A stretch of 64,000 nucleotides of DNA. Source: an uncultured Ruminococcus sp. (GTDB lineage Bacteria > Bacillota > Clostridia > Oscillospirales > Ruminococcaceae). Of this stretch, positions 17,332-25,832 are shown piece after piece. Made by a program: the position numbers and the translations under genes. Under the pieces are notes generated by a model that worked only from the letters and a program-made list of their open reading frames with translations, was not told the DNA's origin and did not search any database. The stretch is from positions 23,257 through 87,256 of the forward strand of contig UQYQ01000008.1 in the NCBI GenBank assembly GCA_900545345.1, given 5' to 3'. Positions within the stretch are counted from its first letter, which is position 1. Every line of letters begins with the position of its first letter.

Positions 17332-17649
17332 ATGATTATTGCAAGGTTTTTTAAAGATTCATGCAACAGGCTTTTAGGCTTTCAGATAAGCGGTCATGCA
17401 ATGCAGGACGAATACGGGAAGGATATAGCCTGTGCCGGTGTATCTTCAGCGGTTATGCTGACTTGTAATACTATTACCGAAGCGTTTAAATCGAATGCTA
17501 AAGTAAGTGTTGAAGAAAACGAAATTATGCTGAAGCTTGAAGATTCAGATGAAAATGCCGAAAAAGTTCTTTTGGGCTTTTTAACACATATGTATTTTTT
17601 ATCGGATGAATTTTCAGGCAGGATTTTAGTCAAAGTTATTGATAAATAG
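17332..17649 (+). CDS. prp: Ribosomal-processing cysteine protease Prp
   Basis: The 105-residue protease removes the N-terminal extension of L27 in Firmicutes. Catalytic His lies in ISGHAMQ and catalytic Cys in IACAGVSS, the usual G-H-A and C-A-G-V-S signatures. It sits 4 nt after rplU and directly before rpmA. The matching substrate sequence MQYFAHKKG is present in the L27 encoded next. Confidence 0.95.
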   Translation: MIIARFFKDSCNRLLGFQISGHAMQDEYGKDIACAGVSSAVMLTCNTITEAFKSNAKVSVEENEIMLKLEDSDENAEKVLLGFLTHMYFLSDEFSGRILVKVIDK

Positions 17650-17699
17650 CTTTGCAAGCTTGCCGGTTTTTAATCGGCGGAAAGGAAAGGTTACCTATT

Positions 17700-17981
17700 A
17701 TGATTAGAATTTCAATGCAGTATTTTGCACATAAAAAAGGAATGGGTTCTACAAAGAACGGCCGTGACTCAGAGTCAAAAAGACTTGGTGCTAAGAGAGC
17801 AGACGGACAATTCGTTCTGTCAGGAAACATTTTAGTTCGTCAGAGAGGAACACACATTCATCCTGGTATGAATGTTGGTCGCGGTAAGGATGATACTTTA
17901 TTTGCAACAGCTGACGGCGTTGTAAGATTTGAAAGACTTGGAAGAGATAAGAAGAAAGTTTCAGTTTATCCACAAGCTTAA
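17700..17981 (+). CDS. rpmA: Ribosomal protein L27 (with Prp-cleaved N-terminal extension)
   Basis: The 93-residue precursor starts MIRISMQYFAHKKGMG. Prp is expected to cut after MQYF, exposing AHKKG, which reaches the peptidyl-transferase centre. GGAAAGGAAAGG precedes the ATG at 17700. A longer in-frame reading from 17652 has no ribosome site and is rejected. The body (NGRDSESKRLGAK, GNILVRQRGT) is highly conserved. Confidence 0.97.
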   Translation: MIRISMQYFAHKKGMGSTKNGRDSESKRLGAKRADGQFVLSGNILVRQRGTHIHPGMNVGRGKDDTLFATADGVVRFERLGRDKKKVSVYPQA

Positions 17982-17996
17982 TTTTGAATTTTTATG

Positions 17997-18029
17997 AAAG
18001 CTCTCTTGCATTAGCTTGAGAGCTTTTTA
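17997..18029 (+). terminator. Terminator after rpmA
   Basis: AAAGCTCTC and GAGAGCTTT form a 9-bp stem followed by TT. Confidence 0.8.
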
Positions 18030-18079
18030 AATTAATAGATTAGAAACGATGGTTCAAGTTCAATTAAGAGGAGAAATAA

Positions 18080-19357
18080 ATGTTTGTAGATAAGGCGAAA
18101 ATATTTATAAAAGCTGGTGACGGCGGTGACGGTGCTGTTTCGTTTCACCGTGAAAAATATATTGCAGCAGGAGGTCCCGACGGCGGCGACGGCGGGAAGG
18201 GTGGAGATATAGTTTTTATCGCTGATAAAAGCTTGTCAAACCTGATAGATTTCAGATATAAGAAAAAGTTTGAAGCTGCAAAAGGTGAGAACGGAAGCAA
18301 GAAAAACTGTTCAGGCAAAAATGCTCAGAGCTTAATTATTAAAGTTCCCTTCGGTACAGTAGTTAAAGACGCTGAAAGCGGAAGAATTCTTGCTGATATA
18401 TCAACTGATGAACCTGTTATTATTGCAAAAGGCGGAAAAGGCGGAAGAGGAAATGCACATTTTGCAACATCTACAAGGCAGATTCCTAAGTTTGCAAAAC
18501 CGGGGTTTAAAGGTGATTCGTATAATGTAATTTTGGAGCTGAAGCTGATTGCCGATGTGGGGTTGGTTGGTTTTCCGAATGTGGGAAAGTCAACACTTAT
18601 TTCGGTTGTTTCAGCAGCAAAGCCGAAGATTGCAAACTATCATTTTACAACTTTAACACCTGTTCTGGGCGTCGTGTCTATGGGTGATGCTGAGAGTTTT
18701 GTCATGGCTGATATTCCGGGACTTATTGAAGGTGCCAGCGAAGGCGTAGGCTTAGGGCATGAATTTTTAAGGCATGTTGAGAGATGCAGACTTATTGTTC
18801 ATGTTGTTGATGTTTCAGGTGTTGAGGGCCGTGACCCGAAAAATGATTTTACAACTATTAACAGCGAGCTTGAGAATTTCAGCGAGGAGCTAAGTAAACT
18901 TCCTCAGGTTGTTGCAGGAAACAAATGCGATATGGCAACTGATGAGCAGATAGAGGAATTTAAAACTTTTGCAGAGAATAAAGGATATGTTTTTGTTCCG
19001 ATTTCCGCTGCGACAACAAAAGGCACAAAAGAGCTTTGTAACGCTGTATGGGAGAAGTTAAAAGAACTTCCTCCTGTTAAGCGTTATGAGGCACAGCCTT
19101 TGACTCAAATTGAACTTGATGAAAAGCTTCTTGTTAAAAAAGATTTTGTGGTCACAAAAGAGGACGGTGTTTTCTTTGTCGAGGCCGAGTGGCTTTGGGA
19201 TATACTTCGTGTTGCCGATATGGATGACTATTCATCACTTCAGTATTTCCAAAGAGTTCTGCAGTCATCGGGAGTAATAGATAAGCTCAAGGAAATGGGA
19301 ATTAAAGAGGGAGACATAGTTTCAATCTTCGATTTTGAATTTGAATATATGGAGTAG
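18080..19357 (+). CDS. obgE: Obg family GTPase
   Basis: The 425-residue GTPase acts in late 50S subunit assembly and stress/sporulation signalling. An N-terminal glycine-rich Obg fold (GDGGDGAVSFHREK...GGPDGGDGGKGG) is followed by a G domain with GFPNVGKST (G1), the DIPG switch (G3) and NKCD (G4), and a C-terminal OCT domain (about 345-425). It has AGAGGAG before the ATG, follows the rpmA terminator and forms a unit with mrnC. Confidence 0.97.
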   Translation: MFVDKAKIFIKAGDGGDGAVSFHREKYIAAGGPDGGDGGKGGDIVFIADKSLSNLIDFRYKKKFEAAKGENGSKKNCSGKNAQSLIIKVPFGTVVKDAESGRILADISTDEPVIIAKGGKGGRGNAHFATSTRQIPKFAKPGFKGDSYNVILELKLIADVGLVGFPNVGKSTLISVVSAAKPKIANYHFTTLTPVLGVVSMGDAESFVMADIPGLIEGASEGVGLGHEFLRHVERCRLIVHVVDVSGVEGRDPKNDFTTINSELENFSEELSKLPQVVAGNKCDMATDEQIEEFKTFAENKGYVFVPISAATTKGTKELCNAVWEKLKELPPVKRYEAQPLTQIELDEKLLVKKDFVVTKEDGVFFVEAEWLWDILRVADMDDYSSLQYFQRVLQSSGVIDKLKEMGIKEGDIVSIFDFEFEYME

Positions 19358-19362
19358 GTTTT

Positions 19363-19752
19363 ATGACAGAAAGAGAAGCAAAGCAGTACAGCCCATTGTC
19401 ACTTGCATTTTTAGGTGATGCAGTGTATGAAAGATTAGTTCGTAAAAGACTTTTGCTTAGTGCTAATATGCCTGTAGGAAAGCTTCACGAACTGACTATC
19501 AAAAAGGTCTGTGCAGAGTTTCAGGCACAGGCGGTTGACAGAATTTCAGATATGCTTACAGAATCAGAAGCCGACATTGTCAAGCGTGGAAGAAATGCAA
19601 GCGGAATGACAGTTCCTAAGCATGCGAGTGTTGCTGAGTACAGAAAAGCAACAAGTCTGGAATGTCTTTTCGGGTATTTGGAGCTTATAGGTGATAATGA
19701 CAGGATAGAAGAGATATTTCAAGCGTGCATTGAGATTGATATGCAGCTTTAG
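19363..19752 (+). CDS. mrnC: Mini-ribonuclease III
   Basis: The 129-residue enzyme has a RNase III catalytic domain without the dsRNA-binding domain; in Bacillus it matures 23S rRNA ends. The motif LAFLGDAVYE carries the catalytic acidic residues, with a second acidic site in ATSLECLFGYLEL. It starts 5 nt after obgE, and a bidirectional terminator follows. Confidence 0.93.
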   Translation: MTEREAKQYSPLSLAFLGDAVYERLVRKRLLLSANMPVGKLHELTIKKVCAEFQAQAVDRISDMLTESEADIVKRGRNASGMTVPKHASVAEYRKATSLECLFGYLELIGDNDRIEEIFQACIEIDMQL

Positions 19753-19805
19753 AATATAGAAAGCAATAAAGTTAAAAAATTACTGTGTAAATATTATATA
19801 ATTAA

Positions 19806-19843
19806 AAACTCTGAACAAAATTCACATTGTTCAGAGCTTTTTT
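19806..19843. terminator. Bidirectional terminator between mrnC and the MerR gene
   Basis: CTCTGAACAA (19809-19818) pairs perfectly with TTGTTCAGAG (19827-19836). A and T tracts flank it. Confidence 0.85.
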
Positions 19844-19862
19844 AGTTATATTATTTTTTACT

Positions 19863-20246
19863 TTATTTTTTTATAAGCTTTTCTTCACACTTTTTAATAG
19901 ATTCATTTTCATAAAGCTCGATTTTATAATCAAGTCGTGATAGAGTCTGCTGCATATCTTCGATCTTATGACTGAGAATTTCACGCTGTTCTATCAAAAG
20001 CTCTTTTCGTGCGGTGATGGTTTTATCACCTTGCCGGAAAAGCTGAACATACTCAATTAAAACTTCAATAGGCAGTCCTGCACTTCGCATGCACTTTATG
20101 AATTCAACCCAGTTGCAGGATTCCTGATTGTAATCCCTGAGACCGCTTTGATTTCTGGGAACAGGAGGTATAAGACCGATGCGTTCATAATATCTCAGCG
20201 TATCGGCAGAAAGCTCATATTTTTTACTCACCTGAGAAATAGTCAT
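19863..20246 (-). CDS. MerR-family regulator (AdhR/NmlR-like)
   Basis: The 127-residue protein has an N-terminal MerR winged helix (SADTLRYYERIGLI) and a long dimerisation coiled coil, with no metal-binding Cys set at the C-terminus. This resembles the AdhR/NmlR class that senses aldehydes or electrophiles. It is the last gene of a five-gene minus-strand operon. Far upstream, the operon promoter (23023-23053) has a 19-bp spacer filled by a dyad, the hallmark of MerR control. A TTG at 20270 is an alternative start; the ATG at 20246 is preferred, although AAAGG lies 13 nt away. Confidence 0.85.
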   Translation of the reverse strand: MTISQVSKKYELSADTLRYYERIGLIPPVPRNQSGLRDYNQESCNWVEFIKCMRSAGLPIEVLIEYVQLFRQGDKTITARKELLIEQREILSHKIEDMQQTLSRLDYKIELYENESIKKCEEKLIKK

Positions 20247-20284
20247 TTTAATTACCAAACCTTTCTGCAAAATCTAAAAAATTA

Positions 20285-21403
20285 TCAGTTGTTTTCAAAG
20301 GTTTGTGCAACCTTTTTAAGTTCTTCTATAATTTTTATATGCTGAGGGCATTGGCGTTCACATTGTCCGCATGCGATACAGTCAGACGCTTTTCCGTTTG
20401 TTTTTGCAAGATTTTCATAATAAACGCCTTGAATTGTAAAATCCTTTTTGATTTCTTGCATTTCGGCATTATAAAGAGCAAAATAATCAGGTATTGCGAT
20501 ATTCTTAGGGCATCCGTCCACACAGTAACGGCAAGCTGTGCATGGGATTTCGATAGTTGAGTTGATAATATCTTTTACCGTCATGCACAAGTCTTTTTCT
20601 TCATCGTTTAATGGTTTGAAATTTTCCATATAGCCTGTGTTATCAAGAAGCTGTTGAATATTGCTCATACCGCTGAGAACAACCATAACATTATCAAGAC
20701 TTGCCGCAAATCGAATAGCCCATGACGGAACAGACATCTGAGGTTCGTTGTCTTTGAAAAGCTTTTCAGCAGTTTTTGGAATTTTTGCCAGTGTACCGCC
20801 CTTTACAGGTTCCATTACAATGATTTTTTTGCCGTGCTTGATTGCTGTTTCATAGCATTTTCTTGACTGTACGCTTTCGTTTTCCCAGTCGAGATAGTTT
20901 ATTTGAAGCTGAACAAAATCAACCTCAGGGTGCTCGTTAAGAATCTCGTCTAAAAGCTTTGCGTTGTCATGATATGAAAAACCGATTTCTTTTACTTTCC
21001 CCTCTTTTTTCTTTTGGGAAACAAAGTCGAAGCAATTTAATTTTTTTGCAATTTCATAATGCTCAACATTCAGGTTGTGAAGTAAGTAATAGTCGAAATA
21101 TCCTGCACCGGTCTTTTCAAGTTGTTCATTAAAGATTCTCTCTAAATCCTCTTGATGTTTCAAAAACATAGTAGGTAATTTTGTAGCTATTGTAAAGCTT
21201 TCACGAGGATAACGGTCAACAAGAACTTCTTTAATCACATTTTCACTTTTAAAGTTGTGGTACATATATGCTGTATCAAAATATGTAAAACCTTTTTCAA
21301 GGAAAGTATCAACCATTTTGCAAATCTGTTCCTTGTCAAAACTGGTTGGGTCATTTTCCTTCAGCGTAGGAAGACGCATAAAACCAAATCCTAATTTTTT
21401 CAT
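20285..21403 (-). CDS. Aldo/keto reductase with C-terminal [4Fe-4S] domain
   Basis: The 372-residue protein has an AKR TIM barrel with catalytic-type residues (FDTAYMYHN, with Asp and Tyr; K in ATKL; H in YYLLHN) and NADPH-region MEPVKGGTLAKIP. The C-terminal ferredoxin-like part has CTACRYCVDGCP and CIACGQCERQCP, allowing two clusters. It reduces carbonyls, possibly with ferredoxin-linked electrons. The ATG overlaps the preceding stop (ATGA), so it is translationally coupled to the DUF1893 gene. Control by the MerR gene that follows is inferred. Confidence 0.9.
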   Translation of the reverse strand: MKKLGFGFMRLPTLKENDPTSFDKEQICKMVDTFLEKGFTYFDTAYMYHNFKSENVIKEVLVDRYPRESFTIATKLPTMFLKHQEDLERIFNEQLEKTGAGYFDYYLLHNLNVEHYEIAKKLNCFDFVSQKKKEGKVKEIGFSYHDNAKLLDEILNEHPEVDFVQLQINYLDWENESVQSRKCYETAIKHGKKIIVMEPVKGGTLAKIPKTAEKLFKDNEPQMSVPSWAIRFAASLDNVMVVLSGMSNIQQLLDNTGYMENFKPLNDEEKDLCMTVKDIINSTIEIPCTACRYCVDGCPKNIAIPDYFALYNAEMQEIKKDFTIQGVYYENLAKTNGKASDCIACGQCERQCPQHIKIIEELKKVAQTFENN

Positions 21404-21831
21404 GTCAAAGATTCCTTTCTGAGTTCATTAAGTTTATTTTTAATAGCTTCAAAAGCAGACATTTCATCGGTTAAATCCGCAACGGTTTTTTCCATAGGGC
21501 AGATTCCATCACCTTTTCTGTTGATTATTTTATCGGTGAGAGTGTCATAAGAAAAAGCAATATTTCGGTCTGATAAATATTCTGCTGCACTTTTGCTAAG
21601 TACCTCTGCATAAACTTCTTTCACTTCGGCGAGAGAAAAAAGCATAGCTGCTGCTTTGCCGACAATTTTATCAGCGGCTGAGAAACCCTTCAGGTTAATA
21701 CCATTTCTTAAAAATTCAACCATAGGGGAAATACCTTTAAGAGTGCTTGTGTAAATTGTATCGTCTTTGCAGAGCACACAGGTGTACTGACTGTCTTTGA
21801 GAAGTTCTTTTGCTTTTTTCAGATTATTCAT
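21400..21831 (-). CDS. DUF1893 family protein
   Basis: The 143-residue cytosolic protein matches DUF1893: YTCVLCKDDTIYTS, the central GKAAAMLF segment and the CPMEKTV motif near 116. DUF1893 has a cytidine-deaminase-like fold in structural surveys, but no activity is established. It overlaps the upstream ECF gene by 8 nt and the downstream AKR start by 4 nt, so all three are co-translated. The operon context (flavin reductase-like protein, vitamin-type ECF component, AKR) suggests a metabolic or electrophile-response role. Confidence 0.8.
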   Translation of the reverse strand: MNNLKKAKELLKDSQYTCVLCKDDTIYTSTLKGISPMVEFLRNGINLKGFSAADKIVGKAAAMLFSLAEVKEVYAEVLSKSAAEYLSDRNIAFSYDTLTDKIINRKGDGICPMEKTVADLTDEMSAFEAIKNKLNELRKESLT

Positions 21832-22378
21832 AAAGCTTTTTAATGCCTTTCATCTTATCAGCCAGAAGAGGGATAATAGCCCATTGAATTAAAATTCCAA
21901 ACAATCCTGATGTAATAAAGGCACCGATTGAAGCTATAGTAATTTGATTATCTGAAAGAATATAAATTGCAAAAATCATGGCTGCAGCACGGGCAATGCG
22001 ACCTGCTGTTTGAGTGATAATAAGCTTTACAAACGAGTTTAATTTTGCTTTTGAAAGCAGACCTGATACAAGGCCGTAAACTGCAAGCTCAATTGTTATA
22101 AATGGAAGTAAAGCAGATGTCGGCATTCCCGAAATCGCAAAGCTTAGAACAGGGCTGATTATACCCGCTGTTATACCTGCAATAGGTCCTCCTGTAAATC
22201 CCGCAAGAAGCACAGGGATATGCATTGGCAGAAAAGCTGCTCCGACTGCCGCACCTGTTCCTGATACTACTCCTATTGCATGAAATATCTGAGGAAGCAC
22301 AACCGCACATATAATTGATGCTGCGATTAAAATTGTCTTTGCTGCAATTGTTTTTTTGTTAAGTGTTAATGTGTTCAT
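21824..22378 (-). CDS. ECF transporter S component (substrate-binding membrane subunit)
   Basis: A 184-residue, six-helix membrane protein with the ECF S signature early on (AAGAAFLPMHIPVLLAG-type Gly/Ala/Pro-rich segment, FTGGPIAGI). S components bind a vitamin or trace metabolite and dock to the shared EcfA/A'/T module, which is not encoded here. The substrate is unknown; the neighbouring redox genes make a cofactor-type substrate plausible but unproven. It lies 14 nt after the flavodoxin-like gene. Confidence 0.82.
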   Translation of the reverse strand: MNTLTLNKKTIAAKTILIAASIICAVVLPQIFHAIGVVSGTGAAVGAAFLPMHIPVLLAGFTGGPIAGITAGIISPVLSFAISGMPTSALLPFITIELAVYGLVSGLLSKAKLNSFVKLIITQTAGRIARAAAMIFAIYILSDNQITIASIGAFITSGLFGILIQWAIIPLLADKMKGIKKLYE

Positions 22379-22392
22379 ATCTTATTTCTCCT

Positions 22393-22929
22393 TTACGCAT
22401 TTTTACCCATTTTATAGGCTTGTTTAATAAATTCAGTTGAGTTGACTTCGCCCTTCTGCCATACGCCTGTTGCATAGATTACTCCCTTTTCAATTGGACT
22501 TTCAAGGCAATCTTCAGTGAAACCGCGAAGTCCTTCCACTGTTTTTTCAAGCATTGATTTGTCTGTATCGGCAGCTGTGGTAATGAAATAAAATTCTTTA
22601 TTGCTGATTTCAGTATATCTTGGCACAGTTCTGTCTATAAGTGTTTTAAGCTGAGCGTCCATCGTATAAAAATAAACAGGAGTTGCTAAAACTATCACAT
22701 CAGCTTCAACCATTTTATCGAGGATTTCTTTCATGTCATCCTTTTGTACACACAGATGGGTGTTGTTGCATGCTCCGCATCCCAAGCAATAACCTATTTT
22801 ATGTTCGCTGAGCCGAATTTTTTCTGTGTTATGTCCGGCTTCCTTTGCACCTTTTATAAATTCATCGCAGAGCAAGTCGGAATTTCCGTCCTTTCTCGGA
22901 CTTGCCGAAATAATAAGTATGTTTTTCAT
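22393..22929 (-). CDS. NADPH-dependent FMN reductase / flavodoxin-family protein
   Basis: The 178-residue flavodoxin-fold protein opens with an FMN-binding loop, SASPRKDGNSDLL, followed by a Cys-rich insert CLGCGACNNTHLC typical of the iron-sulfur-flavoprotein-like/NAD(P)H reductase family in anaerobes, and TPVYFYTMDAQLK. It is the first gene of the MerR-controlled operon. AAGGAGAG lies before the ATG. The likely role is an electron-transfer or quinone/electrophile reductase. Confidence 0.88.
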   Translation of the reverse strand: MKNILIISASPRKDGNSDLLCDEFIKGAKEAGHNTEKIRLSEHKIGYCLGCGACNNTHLCVQKDDMKEILDKMVEADVIVLATPVYFYTMDAQLKTLIDRTVPRYTEISNKEFYFITTAADTDKSMLEKTVEGLRGFTEDCLESPIEKGVIYATGVWQKGEVNSTEFIKQAYKMGKNA

Positions 22930-23022
22930 GTTTATAATCTCTCCTTATGTAGTTTTTTAATTTGTCTGTTCATGCAGGTGATATTTCTTATGTGCATCGC
23001 ATATTTGCCGTTGACTGTATAT

Positions 23023-23053
23023 ATCATAACACTTGGAGTGTACTCCATGTCAA
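23023..23053 (-). promoter_or_regulatory. MerR-type promoter with 19-bp spacer and dyad
   Basis: On the minus strand TTGACA (23048-23053), 19-bp spacer, TATGAT (23023-23028). The inverted repeat ACTTGGAGT-GT-ACTCCATGT (23031-23050, one mismatch) fills the spacer. The overlong spacer plus dyad is the classic arrangement activated by DNA distortion by MerR proteins. Confidence 0.85.
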
Positions 23054-23110
23054 TACTTTTTTATGAATTTTTTTATATAATATAAATTTTTAAAAAAATA
23101 GCTATATATA

Positions 23111-23171
23111 TTGACAAAGAATAAAATCAGCACTATAATATGAAATATACTTCATGTGAAGTGTATTTCAT
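23111..23171 (+). promoter_or_regulatory. Consensus promoter with 32-bp operator for the XRE gene
   Basis: TTGACA (23111-23116), 17 bp, TATAAT (23134-23139). A 15-2-15 inverted repeat (23140-23171; half ATGAAATATACTTCA, one mismatch) lies on the transcription start. This layout fits repression by the small XRE protein encoded next. Confidence 0.8.
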
Positions 23172-23187
23172 AAGGAGGTGTGTAACT

Positions 23188-23403
23188 TTGAAAAATCTAA
23201 TTAAAAAATACAGATGTGAAATTGATATGACTCAAGCAGAGTTAGCGTCAAGGGTGAATGTATCTTCACGGACAATTATTTCACTCGAAAAGGGTTATTA
23301 TAACCCTTCTCTTATGTTAGCGTACAGAATAGCTCTTGTATTCGGTACAACAATAGAAAAAATTTTTTGTTTAGAAGAAAATAAAGAATCGGAGGATAAA
23401 TAA
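23188..23403 (+). CDS. Small XRE-family regulator (TTG start)
   Basis: A 71-residue Cro/CI helix-turn-helix protein (MTQAELASRVNVSSRTIISLE). AAGGAGGTG (23172-23180) lies 7 nt before a TTG at 23188, which I take as the start; the in-frame ATG at 23140 sits inside the operator, before the ribosome site. It is co-transcribed with a small membrane protein 2 nt downstream, a common XRE/membrane pair in Clostridia. It is probably autorepressed. Confidence 0.85.
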   Translation: MKNLIKKYRCEIDMTQAELASRVNVSSRTIISLEKGYYNPSLMLAYRIALVFGTTIEKIFCLEENKESEDK

Positions 23404-23405
23404 TT

Positions 23406-23747
23406 ATGGAAAAAAATAATGAAGCAAAAATAACCGAAAAAGGTTCAGCCAGAGGAGAAATTTTATCAAATGAAAAGGATAGACAGATTAGCGATAAGAT
23501 TAATTATTTAAGCTCTGTTATAAGCAAATTTATTATTATTTTACTTGCATTTGTTTTTATAATATTTGACAGAAGAGAACTCACTTGGCTTCTTCTTATA
23601 GTTTTTGCTTTTGAATCGGCAATAGAAAGCTTGGTAAAATGCATATATTATCATACTAAAGAAAAGATTTTTCAAAGTGTTTTGTGGATTTTACTTACTG
23701 CTTCATCTTGTGTGTGTTTCATAAGCCTTTTAGTTGAGGGAAAATAA
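23406..23747 (+). CDS. Small membrane protein (DUF6442-like), partner of the XRE regulator
   Basis: The 113-residue protein has a polar N-terminus (1-35) and three predicted membrane helices (about 38-55, 57-77, 88-110). It starts 2 nt after the XRE stop, with GGAGG in the end of that gene. I am not certain of the family name. The pair layout resembles the XRE/DUF2975 unit at 8532-9328. The function is unknown. Confidence 0.65.
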   Translation: MEKNNEAKITEKGSARGEILSNEKDRQISDKINYLSSVISKFIIILLAFVFIIFDRRELTWLLLIVFAFESAIESLVKCIYYHTKEKIFQSVLWILLTASSCVCFISLLVEGK

Positions 23748-23788
23748 AAGGCATCATATATTATTAAGTGTTTATTAAAATTCATATA

Positions 23789-23816
23789 TTGACTTATTTG
23801 AAAAAATTACTATAAT
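23789..23816 (+). promoter_or_regulatory. Ferritin promoter
   Basis: TTGACT (23789-23794), 16-bp spacer, TATAAT (23811-23816). No PerR- or Fur-type palindrome was seen around it. Confidence 0.6.
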
Positions 23817-23892
23817 AAAAATAGGCATAAATTTGTATATCTATGTCGTAATATGCAGAATTTTTATAATATACAAAAAGGAGAGTTTTATA

Positions 23893-24402
23893 ATGGACAG
23901 TAAAGTAGCAAGTCTTATTAATGAGCAAATTAACAAGGAGCTGTACTCAGCTTATTTGTATTTCGATTTTGCAAATTATTATGCTTCAGTTGGTTTAGAC
24001 GGTTTTGAGAACTGGTACAAAATTCAGGCACAGGAAGAAATGGATCATGCAATGCTGTTTTATCAGTATCTTCACAATAATGATGAAAAAGTTACACTTG
24101 AAGCTATTGAAAAGCCTGATAAAATTTTTGAAGACAATATGGCTCCTTTAAAAGCAGGGCTTGAGCATGAAAAGTATGTAACATCTCTTATTAACAATAT
24201 ATATGCGGCAGCATTTGATGTAAAAGATTTCAGAACAATGCAGCTTTTAGACTGGTTTGTTAAAGAGCAGGGTGAAGAGGAAAAGAACGCTTCTGATATG
24301 ATTTCCAAGTATGAGCTTTTCGGTTCGGACGCAAAGGGATTATATGCACTTAACAGCGAGCTTGCTGCGAGAGTTCACAGTGCCCCGTCACTGACTTTAT
24401 AA
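23893..24402 (+). CDS. Ferritin
   Basis: The 169-residue non-haem ferritin (FtnA type) stores iron in a 24-mer shell. Ferroxidase ligands are recognisable in NKELYSAYLYFDFANYY, the EEMDHAM helix (E, H) and VKEQGEEE. AAAAGGAGAG precedes the ATG at 23893; the longer in-frame reading from 23833 crosses the promoter and is rejected. It is monocistronic with its own terminator. It complements the flavodiiron/rubrerythrin defence elsewhere in the window by keeping free iron low. Confidence 0.95.
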   Translation: MDSKVASLINEQINKELYSAYLYFDFANYYASVGLDGFENWYKIQAQEEMDHAMLFYQYLHNNDEKVTLEAIEKPDKIFEDNMAPLKAGLEHEKYVTSLINNIYAAAFDVKDFRTMQLLDWFVKEQGEEEKNASDMISKYELFGSDAKGLYALNSELAARVHSAPSLTL

Positions 24403-24417
24403 AATACATAAAATTTG

Positions 24418-24453
24418 AGCATAATGCACTATTGAATGCATTATGCTTTTTTC
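24418..24453 (+). terminator. Terminator after ferritin
   Basis: AGCATAATGCA pairs with TGCATTATGCT, followed by TTTTT. Confidence 0.9.
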
Positions 24454-24505
24454 TTTGTGTCAGCAAAATTCCGCACTTTGTTTTTATGTCAGAGTGTGTT
24501 TTTAT

Positions 24506-25642
24506 TTATATGTTTTTAGCACATAAGTCGTTATATTCTGATTTGTCGATATTATCAAAAACGCTGATGCTACCTTTATTATTTTTTTTGGAATGATATA
24601 AAGCGTAGTCTGCCTGACTGATAATTGTTTCTGAGTCAGAAGAGAAATTCCCATAATGTGTCAGACCGAAACTGAGCTTTATGGGAACAGCTGTTTTTAA
24701 GTTTTCTGCGTATTGTTCTACGATTTTTTGAATGTTTTTTATTTCCGAAACGGCTTCATCAAGTGAATTAATATAGATGAATGCACAAAATTCATCTCCG
24801 CCGTATCTGAAAAATGACATTTTTTCTTTTTCAAGAAAAATCTGTCCGATATTTCTTAAAATATCGTCACCGCAAAGATGTCCGTATGTATCGTTTATTT
24901 CTTTAAAGTTATCTATATCAGCTATAATAAAATATGACGGCGTTTCAATTTCATTGTTATATATTTTTTTAAAACTGTCTGACAGAGCTTTTCTGTTCAT
25001 TAGCTTAGTAAGACTGTCAATTTTTGTTTTGAGCTTGAGTTTTTCTAAGGTCTTTTGATTTTCTTTTTCAATAAAAATAATGCTCATTGATAAAATATAA
25101 ATCAGAAATAAAAAGATAACCGAAGTATATATATCGCAGAACTTATATTTTATATTGAAACAGTACTTATTAACCAAATAGATACTTATCTGTCCGAATA
25201 GGTTTAATAAAAAAGCTAAGCTTGTCAGAATTTTATCTTTATAAAATGCAGTAAATATAACCGCAATATCAAATATCAAATAAAAGTATGAAAAATCACC
25301 GTGCATGATTTTAAATATCAGTCCGACAACGGCTGTTGAAAGCGAAATAAAGTAAGCTTTTTTTATGTGGCATATTTTGTTATTTGTTATTATTATTTTA
25401 TTACAAACTATAAAAAACGAACCGATTAAAACGGAAAGAAATATTGATATTAAAAAATTGTGCTGTGACTGATTCATAAAATATATAATCAAAGTGAAAA
25501 AGTAAGCTGCTGTAATAACTGAAAGATATTTGAAATGTATATTAAGGGTTTTTGATGTTATATTTCTGAATTCATAATCAGTACTCATATTGTATTCGGT
25601 TTTGAAACTGCTTTTATGAAGTGCGTGCTTTTTATTTATCAA
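24506..25642 (-). CDS. Membrane-bound diguanylate cyclase (GGDEF)
   Basis: The 378-residue protein has about six N-terminal membrane helices (40-205), a short coiled coil (about 205-220) and a GGDEF domain whose active site reads RYGGDEF. This predicts synthesis of c-di-GMP from two GTP. The start is a TTG at 25642, supported by AAGGAGGG 10 nt upstream; the next ATG at 25588 has no ribosome site. No I-site RxxD is evident just before GGDEF (EKEKMSFFRYGGDEF), so product inhibition may be lacking. Signal and output are unknown. Confidence 0.88.
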   Translation of the reverse strand: MINKKHALHKSSFKTEYNMSTDYEFRNITSKTLNIHFKYLSVITAAYFFTLIIYFMNQSQHNFLISIFLSVLIGSFFIVCNKIIITNNKICHIKKAYFISLSTAVVGLIFKIMHGDFSYFYLIFDIAVIFTAFYKDKILTSLAFLLNLFGQISIYLVNKYCFNIKYKFCDIYTSVIFLFLIYILSMSIIFIEKENQKTLEKLKLKTKIDSLTKLMNRKALSDSFKKIYNNEIETPSYFIIADIDNFKEINDTYGHLCGDDILRNIGQIFLEKEKMSFFRYGGDEFCAFIYINSLDEAVSEIKNIQKIVEQYAENLKTAVPIKLSFGLTHYGNFSSDSETIISQADYALYHSKKNNKGSISVFDNIDKSEYNDLCAKNI

Positions 25643-25832
25643 TTTTAAATAACCCTCCTTTTCAACTGGTAAATTCTTCTCAACAACAATATTATACTCC
25701 TAAAGTGTAAAAAAGTCAAATCTATAAGTGTGTTATTATTAGTTGTTATTTGTGATACACTATAAATATAAAATGACTGATTGATAACGAGTTATAAAGT
25801 TTAAATTTAAAAAATGGAGTATGGTTGTACCT

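Noticed and set aside
17652..17699. N-terminal extension of L27
   Set aside because: No ribosome site; GGAAAGGAAAGG fits the ATG at 17700, which gives a normal L27 precursor.
24072..24308. Minus-strand frame inside ferritin
   Set aside because: Shadow of the highly conserved ferritin coding strand.
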